IMG/VR virus record: IMGVR_UViG_3300025101_000081
Location: 1 to 34,863 of that record
DNA from: a virus
DNA length: 34,863 bases
Reading direction: 5' to 3' (one strand)
In this document: piece after piece, positions 1 to 4,638 of the stretch
Layout of the letters: each line of letters starts with the position of its first letter
How positions within the stretch are numbered: the stretch's first letter is position 1
Notes under the pieces: generated by a model
Databases searched by the model: none
The model's input: the letters and a program-made list of their open reading frames with translations, nothing else
Told to the model about the DNA's origin: nothing
Position numbers and translations under genes: made by a program

Positions 1-74
1 ATCATAGGCTTGCGCCTCACTTTGTCAAGTATTTTCTAAAATGTGTTGGTTTACTGACTTTTCCAGGTAACACG

Positions 75-102
75 TTGAAAAGCCTAAAAACTATGATAAT
101 AT
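75..102 (+). promoter_or_regulatory. Candidate host sigma-70 promoter for early genes
   Basis: TTGAAA at 75-80 is followed after a 16-nt spacer by TAATAT at 97-102, within an A/T-rich run that contains TATG just before the -10. It lies upstream of all early genes on the + strand, where T7-like phages use host RNA polymerase before their own enzyme is made. It was identified by consensus match only; A/T-rich DNA gives such matches by chance. Confidence 0.33.
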
Positions 103-427
103 ATATACATGAAACAAATTTCTTATTCTATGACTTTCATTTATTCCTTATTATAAAAAGAGACCACAACAAATACAACAAGTTACGGGGGCTTATCCTT
201 AGAAGATAAGTACAGCATCACTAAACTATATGCGTTACCTGTTAATGTGAACCGAACCATAGCACCGAATCAAGTAGGATAAGACTAGAGGCGAGACAGC
301 ATCAATACGGGGACTGTAATGAAGTAAGCGGTAGGGCTTACGTGAACGGTGGGGAGTGCAAACCGACAGCTCCGAGCTAGATAGCAACAAGGCTAGCAAT
401 TAACAGTTAACACAAGGACTTGTAGTG

Positions 428-446
428 CCTACCCACAATCATCACG
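428..446 (+). repeat. Direct repeat, copy 1 (partner at 1516-1535)
   Basis: The sequence CCTAC followed by CCACAATCATCACG recurs at 1516-1535, where a single extra G separates the two blocks. The second copy encodes the last residues of the small gene just before the methyltransferase. The first copy is in the non-coding leader. A match of this length is unlikely by chance in so short a region and suggests a partial duplication or recombination scar. Confidence 0.6.
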
Positions 447-623
447 TCCGCAAATGTTAACAATCACACGCAAATCATTAATTATCGCTGTAGGCTGTAC
501 TATGTCAGCCAACTGACCTTACAAGTGGGAACACTTCGTAATGTGTAATACTTGCCCACAGCTTTCATGCGGTGCTATAGTTAGATATAGCTGGTGCAAC
601 TCCAGCTCACCGCTCACAAAACT

Positions 624-1247
624 ATGACTTATTCTCAACTATCACACAATGCACGTGAGATCGTAGCCAAGTTCACGCTTGCTACATCCCAAGAAGTGCA
701 GCTCGGTTGTGACTGGTATCCGTCAGCTCTCAAGATCTCCGCTCGCATTGGCGAGAAGTACGGAGTATCCGCTGAGGTTGTAGCGGGTGTCATCGCAGCT
801 CTATCACCTAACAACCGCTGGGAGCGTAACATCATTGACGCTGAAGCCATCATCAAATGCTGGCGATCTGGCGGTACTCGTACTGACATGACCAACGTCA
901 AAGTGTGTACTTATGGCAAGATGAAACAGAAAGCCATTGACATACTGCTCACACGTGTACCCATCGTTGACATACTCAAAGGCAAAAAGCTTGTTGAGTT
1001 CTTCAACTGCATCACCAACCCAGCTCTCAATGACGTATGTATTGACGGGCATGCGTACTCTGTATGGTTCGGTCAACGTCTTACCATGAAAGAGGTTCCA
1101 GCCATTGGCATCCGTTTGCGATCACAAATCAAGACTGATTATCGTGACGCTACATGCTTCATCAATGAGGAGCTAGGCGAGCACTACACGCCAGCATCAA
1201 TCCAAGCCATCACATGGGTTACTCACAAACGTATCTATGACGTATAA
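624..1247 (+). CDS. DUF7178-like early phage protein
   Basis: A 207-residue protein of unknown function. The segment around LSPNNRWERN, preceded by a WY..A motif, is what I associate with the DUF7178 family seen in marine phages; that assignment is from memory. A GTG at 594 would add ten residues. I chose the ATG at 624 because its context (CTCACAAA, then CTATGAC and TAT) recurs at the starts of the genes at 1237 and 4351. No signal peptide or membrane segment is seen. The end overlaps the next start within ATGACGTATAA, so the two are translationally coupled. As the first gene after the leader it is likely expressed early. Confidence 0.75.
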   Translation: MTYSQLSHNAREIVAKFTLATSQEVQLGCDWYPSALKISARIGEKYGVSAEVVAGVIAALSPNNRWERNIIDAEAIIKCWRSGGTRTDMTNVKVCTYGKMKQKAIDILLTRVPIVDILKGKKLVEFFNCITNPALNDVCIDGHAYSVWFGQRLTMKEVPAIGIRLRSQIKTDYRDATCFINEELGEHYTPASIQAITWVTHKRIYDV

Positions 1248-1437
1248 CCAGCTCACACTCATGCCATACCTTGACGGTGCGGTTATGATGTACAGAGGAT
1301 GTACTAATGATCCAGCGGTTATGCTGGCACTCACATCCATACATGACAGACATTACCAATTTGATTCACATGACTCAACACGATTCTACTTCAACACCGA
1401 AACAGGATTATCCACAACGCAAACGCCCTACGCTTAA
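1237..1437 (+). CDS. Small hypothetical early protein
   Basis: A 66-residue protein that I do not recognise. It begins inside the stop of the preceding gene (ATGACGTATAA), an overlap style repeated in this region, and its N-terminus (MTYNQL) resembles that of its neighbour (MTYSQL). The sequence is rich in Tyr, Asp and Thr, with no evident membrane or zinc motif. Its 3' part overlaps the next reading frame, so either this gene or the next may be shorter than shown. Confidence 0.5.
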   Translation: MTYNQLTLMPYLDGAVMMYRGCTNDPAVMLALTSIHDRHYQFDSHDSTRFYFNTETGLSTTQTPYA

Positions 1438-1540
1438 ACAGACACAGGCTATGCAAAGCGAGCAGCGTATACCAGCAGATGTTTGGCGAGCTATTCAGTA
1501 CCTTGAGTATCGTAACCTACGCCACAATCATCACGCATGA
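1343..1540 (+). CDS. Small basic hypothetical protein
   Basis: A 65-residue polar protein rich in Gln and His, with a PADVWRAIQYLEYR helix-like segment near the C-terminus. I do not recognise the family. Candidate starts in this frame are ATG at 1307, 1343 and 1370. I list 1343, although 1370 would reduce overlap with the preceding gene. Its stop overlaps the methyltransferase start in an ATGA junction (1537-1540), which supports a real gene coupled to the next. The last codons coincide with copy 2 of the 19-nt direct repeat. Confidence 0.45.
   Translation: MTDITNLIHMTQHDSTSTPKQDYPQRKRPTLKQTQAMQSEQRIPADVWRAIQYLEYRNLRHNHHA
1516..1535 (+). repeat. Direct repeat, copy 2 (partner at 428-446)
   Basis: CCTAC-G-CCACAATCATCACG. 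It matches 428-446 except for the inserted G. Here it lies in coding sequence, directly before the ATG of the methyltransferase gene. Confidence 0.6.
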
Positions 1541-2427
1541 GAGTCCTTGACTTATTCTCTGGTATAGGTGGCTTTGCCTACGCAGGTCATCTCCTGGGAG
1601 GCTTTACTACGACTCAGTTTGTAGAGAACAATACCTATTGCCAACAGGTTCTACGTAAGAACTTTCCACTTGTACCTATTCACGATGACATCAACACCTT
1701 TGACACATCATTCAGATTCGGTGAGTACGACCTCATCACAGCTGGCTTCCCATGCCAAGACTTATCCTCAGCAGGCAAGCAGGCTGGACTTCGAGAAGGC
1801 ACACGCAGCAGCTTGTTCTACAGGGTCATGCAGATTGCTAGGCGTGTTCGACCTAAGTTCATCCTCTTTGAAAACGTTGCAAATACAATCAGTCACGCCA
1901 AAGGGCAAACTTTCCAAGCTATTCTCCATGAAATTGCCAAAAGCGGGTTCAATGCTGAGTGGGGCATTGTATCAGCTGCAGACGTGGGAGCATGTCACCT
2001 CCGCAAACGCATCTGGATTATTGCCTACGCCAACGACTCAAGATACTATCGCACATCCAAATGCCAAGCTGACTCCCAACGGACGGAGACTATCGTCCAA
2101 TGGTACGAGTCACAGCCTCAACATACAAGACAAGTTGACGCTATTACCAACACCCAGAGCCAGCGAGTGGAAGGGTATAGGAGTCAAAGGCAGCCCCAGC
2201 AGCTTACGTTGGGCAAAACAGGGTTACTTAACTGGAGTGATACAGGAATCAGACTCAGTCCCGACTGGCGTACCTACGCATCTCAACCCATGCTTCGTAG
2301 AGGAGATGATGGGCTATCCCGTAGGGTGGACAGACTTAAATGCCTAGGCAATACCATATGTCCGCAAACCGCAACAATTCCACTCAATCGTATCAAACAA
2401 CTTGACGCTCTCCTCCAGCATAGCTAA
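1537..2427 (+). CDS. C5-cytosine DNA methyltransferase (Dcm type)
   Basis: A 296-residue protein that transfers a methyl group from S-adenosylmethionine to C5 of cytosine in DNA, plausibly shielding phage DNA from host restriction. Motifs appear in the canonical order: motif I DLFSGIGGF (residues 5-13), motif IV FPCQDLS with nucleophile Cys73, motif VI FENV (111-114), motif VIII HLRKRIW (154-160) and motif X LGNTICPQ (270-277). The usual Gln of motif VIII is Leu here. Residues 165-250 form a poorly ordered target-recognition region rich in Gln, Ser and Thr. No partner restriction enzyme is adjacent, so it looks like an orphan enzyme. A second reading frame stays open across most of the gene (next entry). 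Confidence 0.9.
   Translation: MRVLDLFSGIGGFAYAGHLLGGFTTTQFVENNTYCQQVLRKNFPLVPIHDDINTFDTSFRFGEYDLITAGFPCQDLSSAGKQAGLREGTRSSLFYRVMQIARRVRPKFILFENVANTISHAKGQTFQAILHEIAKSGFNAEWGIVSAADVGACHLRKRIWIIAYANDSRYYRTSKCQADSQRTETIVQWYESQPQHTRQVDAITNTQSQRVEGYRSQRQPQQLTLGKTGLLNWSDTGIRLSPDWRTYASQPMLRRGDDGLSRRVDRLKCLGNTICPQTATIPLNRIKQLDALLQHS
1685..2347 (+). CDS. Overlapping +1-frame protein inside methyltransferase gene
   Basis: An uninterrupted 220-residue frame, embedded in the methyltransferase gene, that reads like a protein rather than a shadow. It contains SGLLPTPTTQD, a second LLPTPRASEWKG block, and near the C-terminus LNPCFVEEMMGYPVGWTDL. I know these motifs (LPTPTA.D and LNP.FVE.MMGFP.GW) from many phage proteins annotated near or over cytosine methyltransferases. 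The upstream ATG is at 1685 (TTG at 1670). The methyltransferase frame is also motif-complete over the same DNA, so both frames seem constrained. Function is unknown. Whether it is expressed cannot be told from sequence. Confidence 0.35.
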   Translation: MTSTPLTHHSDSVSTTSSQLASHAKTYPQQASRLDFEKAHAAACSTGSCRLLGVFDLSSSSLKTLQIQSVTPKGKLSKLFSMKLPKAGSMLSGALYQLQTWEHVTSANASGLLPTPTTQDTIAHPNAKLTPNGRRLSSNGTSHSLNIQDKLTLLPTPRASEWKGIGVKGSPSSLRWAKQGYLTGVIQESDSVPTGVPTHLNPCFVEEMMGYPVGWTDLNA

Positions 2428-2437
2428 TATGTTGGAT

Positions 2438-2452
2438 GAGGGTCTCACCCTC
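2438..2452 (+). terminator. Short hairpin after methyltransferase gene
   Basis: GAGGGT (2438-2443), loop CTC, ACCCTC (2447-2452): a 6-bp perfect stem followed by TTGTT rather than a full T tract. It lies in the 39-nt gap between the methyltransferase stop and the KTSC gene. It could attenuate transcription or act as an mRNA processing/stability element. Confidence 0.4.
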
Positions 2453-2466
2453 TTGTTCACTTACTT

Positions 2467-2748
2467 ATGATCGTAATGCAACCACAAACACGCACCTCCA
2501 CTGTTGTTGACAAGATTGATGTCAACCCATTGACAGGTTACGCCAAGGTAGAGCTATTATCTGGTGCAGTCTATGAGTACCACAATGTATCTCGCAGAGC
2601 ATGTGCCAACTTACTAGCACAACCTAACATGTCACTAGGTTTCTGGTTCAACAAGAACTGCAAAGCCAATGGTGTTACATGCAAACAACTCAAAGATGTT
2701 AACCTATCTACCAAATGGTCAGAGTTCAAAAAGACATACGCTAAATAA
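2467..2748 (+). CDS. KTSC-domain protein
   Basis: A 93-residue protein with the KTSC-domain pattern: a strand leading into TGYAKVELLSGAVYEYHNVS (residues about 23-42), then a helix and LGFWFNKN near residue 60. KTSC domains are short, occur widely in phages and in proteins linked to nucleic acid metabolism, and have no settled biochemical role. An in-frame ATG at 2476 would remove three residues. It ends in a TAATG overlap with the next gene. Confidence 0.75.
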   Translation: MIVMQPQTRTSTVVDKIDVNPLTGYAKVELLSGAVYEYHNVSRRACANLLAQPNMSLGFWFNKNCKANGVTCKQLKDVNLSTKWSEFKKTYAK

Positions 2749-2939
2749 TGAGAGTAGTTTTCGACAAGTCTGTAGCCCCCTCCATTTTGGAGGCAGGCTA
2801 TAGCTACAACCCAGTATCAAATACAAACACTGTTGAGGTAGAACTCACAGATAACTTTGATATTGATGAATCACTTACAGGTGCAGGTTTATCACATTTA
2901 CTTGATGAATATATCTACACCATATATGATGTCCACTAA
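2748..2939 (+). CDS. Small acidic hypothetical protein
   Basis: A 63-residue acidic protein (many Asp and Glu, ending in IYDVH) that I do not recognise. The start is set by a TAATG overlap with the KTSC gene, and its 3' end overlaps the start of the endonuclease VII gene. A strong hairpin (2773-2800) lies inside its first codons. Acidic early phage proteins are often host-factor binders, but nothing here shows that directly. Confidence 0.6.
   Translation: MRVVFDKSVAPSILEAGYSYNPVSNTNTVEVELTDNFDIDESLTGAGLSHLLDEYIYTIYDVH
2773..2800 (+). other. Strong intragenic hairpin
   Basis: TAGCC (2773-2777) pairs with GGCTA (2796-2800) and encloses a perfect 6-bp stem CCTCCA/TGGAGG with a TTT loop. It sits near the start of a small coding gene, with no T tract, so it is more likely an mRNA structure affecting translation or processing than a terminator. 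Confidence 0.5.
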
Positions 2940-3315
2940 ACGTTGTAAAGAATGTGGAGAGTTCAGACATTACACTGACTTTCCATTGTTCTCAACTGCT
3001 GGAGCTGGACGTAAGAACACATGCAAAGTATGTTCTAAACAACAGGCTACAGTTAGACGCAGGTTACGCAGGCAAAACCCGCCACCATCATCGCCTGGAA
3101 ATTGCCCATCATGCGGTAGGCATACCACTAAATGGGTTCTAGATCACTGCCACGACACCGACAAGTTCAGAGGTTACATTTGTGACTCATGTAATGTAGC
3201 CTTTGGTAAATTTGCAGATGATCCAATAATTATGCACCGTTCACTTACATGGTTACAAACACATGGCACCAAACAAAACTGGTTTAAAGGTAGTAGAGAC
3301 AGAGGACTCCGCTAA
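2929..3315 (+). CDS. Endonuclease VII-type recombination nuclease
   Basis: A 128-residue zinc-binding nuclease of the T4 endonuclease VII / His-Me finger kind, expected to cleave branched DNA such as Holliday junctions. An N-terminal pair CKECG and CKVC suggests one zinc knuckle. The C-terminal core has CPSCG, then LDHCHDT, FRGYICDSCN and FADDP, matching the family pattern of D-H-x-H followed by C-x2-C-N and G-x-F-x-D-D-P. ATG occurs at both 2926 and 2929; the protein opening MSTKRCKECG fits 2929. The gene overlaps the preceding one by 11 nt. The replication cluster also carries endonuclease I (7348-7692), so the phage has two likely junction nucleases. Confidence 0.85.
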   Translation: MSTKRCKECGEFRHYTDFPLFSTAGAGRKNTCKVCSKQQATVRRRLRRQNPPPSSPGNCPSCGRHTTKWVLDHCHDTDKFRGYICDSCNVAFGKFADDPIIMHRSLTWLQTHGTKQNWFKGSRDRGLR

Positions 3316-3535
3316 CCAAGACTTCATCAAGACATTTGACTGTTGCGATGACCCACTTGTATACACAATACAAAGGTACTCATACTATGATATGGATGGT
3401 ACAATATGTGGAGTCTTTGACAGTCCAGAGACAGTTCAGGCAAGACTGACTAAACTTATGGATAGCCCTAGAGATGGGGAGAAGTTCATTATTGAAACAC
3501 ATCAACTACGTTCACAAACAATGGAAACCGAATGA
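3263..3535 (+). CDS. Hypothetical early protein
   Basis: A 90-residue acidic protein, not recognised. It overlaps the end of the nuclease gene by 53 nt; no later in-frame ATG before residue 43 would keep most of the sequence, so I keep this start. It contains a YYDMDGTICGVFDSPE segment; the resemblance of DMDGT to a haloacid dehalogenase motif is probably accidental because the protein lacks the rest of that fold. It ends in an ATGA junction with the next gene. Confidence 0.55.
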   Translation: MAPNKTGLKVVETEDSANQDFIKTFDCCDDPLVYTIQRYSYYDMDGTICGVFDSPETVQARLTKLMDSPRDGEKFIIETHQLRSQTMETE

Positions 3536-3660
3536 GCACACCACACGCACAAGAACGCCTCGAAGCTATCCTCGAAGAGGTCAAGGAGGCATTTCCCTTT
3601 TATTCTGAAGAGAAACAATGTGCTATTGCTAGAGCACGTTTTGAGGGGGAACTAATTTGA
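3532..3660 (+). CDS. 42-residue hypothetical protein
   Basis: A small helix-forming protein (MSTPHAQERLEAILEEVKEA then FPFYSEEKQCA) of unknown function. It is linked to neighbours on both sides: an ATGA overlap at its start and a TTGA overlap at its end. The tight coupling and regular amphipathic pattern favour a real gene. Confidence 0.55.
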   Translation: MSTPHAQERLEAILEEVKEAFPFYSEEKQCAIARARFEGELI

Positions 3661-3803
3661 AACCACGATACCCAGAATGGACATATCCAGTAGGTGGTGT
3701 ACTGATTACAGTTATGTTTCTCAGTATCTTTACTGGTTTAGTTATTGAAGGCAGGCATAAGCCAGCTAACCCCGTTATTAGAGAACTTATTGACAGGACA
3801 TGA
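3657..3803 (+). CDS. 48-residue single-pass membrane protein (TTG start)
   Basis: A small protein with one clear hydrophobic segment, GGVLITVMFLSIFTGLVI (about residues 13-30), flanked by polar ends, so probably a single-pass inner-membrane protein. The start is TTG at 3657, overlapping the previous stop as TTGA, because no ATG precedes the membrane segment. The stop overlaps the next ATG as ATGA. Roles such as superinfection exclusion or lysis are possible, but nothing in the sequence decides between them. Confidence 0.55.
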   Translation: MKPRYPEWTYPVGGVLITVMFLSIFTGLVIEGRHKPANPVIRELIDRT

Positions 3804-4093
3804 AGAAAGTTTATCCAAACCGTATACGTGAGCTAAACAAATGGAAAGCCACCGACAAGCTGACTCCAGTTGGTATTGACGATGGCTTGTACGCAGCAGA
3901 TAACTGGCGTTTACCGCTAGGTTACATGTGTGTAATACGAGCCGAGCTCCCCAATGGTAAAGTAAAAGAGCGTTCGTATCGTTTACAAAAGGCTGCTAAT
4001 AAATTTATGTTAGACCTCATTGCAAATGGTGCGGACTTTCACCTCATGACTCACGAATTTGTAAAATCAACCGCTTGGCATTATGACGATTAA
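3800..4093 (+). CDS. Hypothetical early protein
   Basis: A 97-residue basic N-terminal, mixed C-terminal protein, not recognised. It reads as a compact globular domain (WRLPLGYMCVIRAELPNG, then a helix KAANKFMLDLIANGADF). The start is fixed by an ATGA overlap with the membrane protein gene, and the end overlaps the next gene by 11 nt within ATGACGATTAA. Confidence 0.65.
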   Translation: MKKVYPNRIRELNKWKATDKLTPVGIDDGLYAADNWRLPLGYMCVIRAELPNGKVKERSYRLQKAANKFMLDLIANGADFHLMTHEFVKSTAWHYDD

Positions 4094-4361
4094 CCCACAT
4101 GATCTATCAGAACTATTGTACAACCTAGGTTATTATGTTGATGATGAGACAGGAGAAGTCATGGTTGAAATACGACCAGACGGAACCACTACTTATGACA
4201 AATACCTTGTTGCAATGGTAACTACTGGTAGGTTAATTACAAAACGAGATGAAAATTGGCAGTTAAAAATATACTTGCCAAATTGGAAATGTTTTGACAG
4301 TATGGAGGAGTACTGTAAAGTATTTCCAAATGAACAACAGTGTAAAGACTATGACGTATAG
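4083..4361 (+). CDS. Hypothetical early protein
   Basis: A 92-residue acidic protein beginning MTINPHDLSELL, with an ETGEVMVEIRPDGTTTYDKY segment and a Cys/Glu-rich C-terminus. It is not recognised. Its first codons (ATGAC, then GATTAACCCA) closely resemble those of the gene at 4351, suggesting a shared or duplicated start cassette. Confidence 0.6.
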   Translation: MTINPHDLSELLYNLGYYVDDETGEVMVEIRPDGTTTYDKYLVAMVTTGRLITKRDENWQLKIYLPNWKCFDSMEEYCKVFPNEQQCKDYDV

Positions 4362-4638
4362 ATTAACCCAACATCAAATTGACCACCTCGATGACTACGA
4401 ATACTCCCTCTTCCTCGCCTATGGTGACTCATTCAAACCTACACCGACAGTTCCTCCTGGAACAAGAAGCCATCAGTTGCGGGAGGCAGAGGCTACACGA
4501 CTCCTTGAACAAGCTGGAGGAAAAATCCTATGCCTCGGCAAGCGTGTACGGAGTCGCATCAATAAGAGAGGCGTTGCCCTATTTAATGGAGCATATCGAA
4601 ATCACCTTCGGCAAACTAAAAAACGGACAAGCAGGTAA
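4351..4638 (+). CDS. Hypothetical protein overlapping RNA polymerase 5' end
   Basis: A 95-residue frame starting MTYRLTQHQIDHLDDYEY, with a natural-looking acidic N-terminal half and a very basic C-terminal half. It starts inside the preceding stop in the repeated junction CTATGACGTATA, which favours a real start. About 250 nt overlap the RNA polymerase gene in another frame, so the C-terminal half is double-coding if both starts are right. It is not recognised. Confidence 0.4.
   Translation: MTYRLTQHQIDHLDDYEYSLFLAYGDSFKPTPTVPPGTRSHQLREAEATRLLEQAGGKILCLGKRVRSRINKRGVALFNGAYRNHLRQTKKRTSR

Larger units (their letters stand above)
1..623. other. Structured non-coding left leader
   Basis: I see no convincing gene in this stretch. 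It holds several short perfect hairpins: CTTATC/GATAAG at 192-210 with a 7-nt loop, GTAAGC/GCTTAC at 324-341, and GCTAG/CTAGC around 374-395. It also holds one copy of a 19-nt direct repeat (428-446), the 11-mer AGACCACAACA (161-171) that recurs in the capsid leader, and a promoter-like sequence at 75-102. The longest in-frame start near the promoter (ATG 109) gives only 15 codons. In T7-like phages this position, left of the early genes, normally carries host-polymerase promoters, so a transcribed regulatory leader is the likeliest reading. Confidence 0.5.

Noticed and set aside
192-210. Hairpin CTTATC/GATAAG with loop CTTAGAA, resembling a tRNA-Leu(UAG) anticodon arm
   Set aside because: No D-arm precedes it and no T-arm or acceptor stem follows at the right distance; a chance likeness.
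3388-3405. DMDGT motif as a haloacid dehalogenase active site
   Set aside because: The protein is too short and lacks the other HAD motifs.
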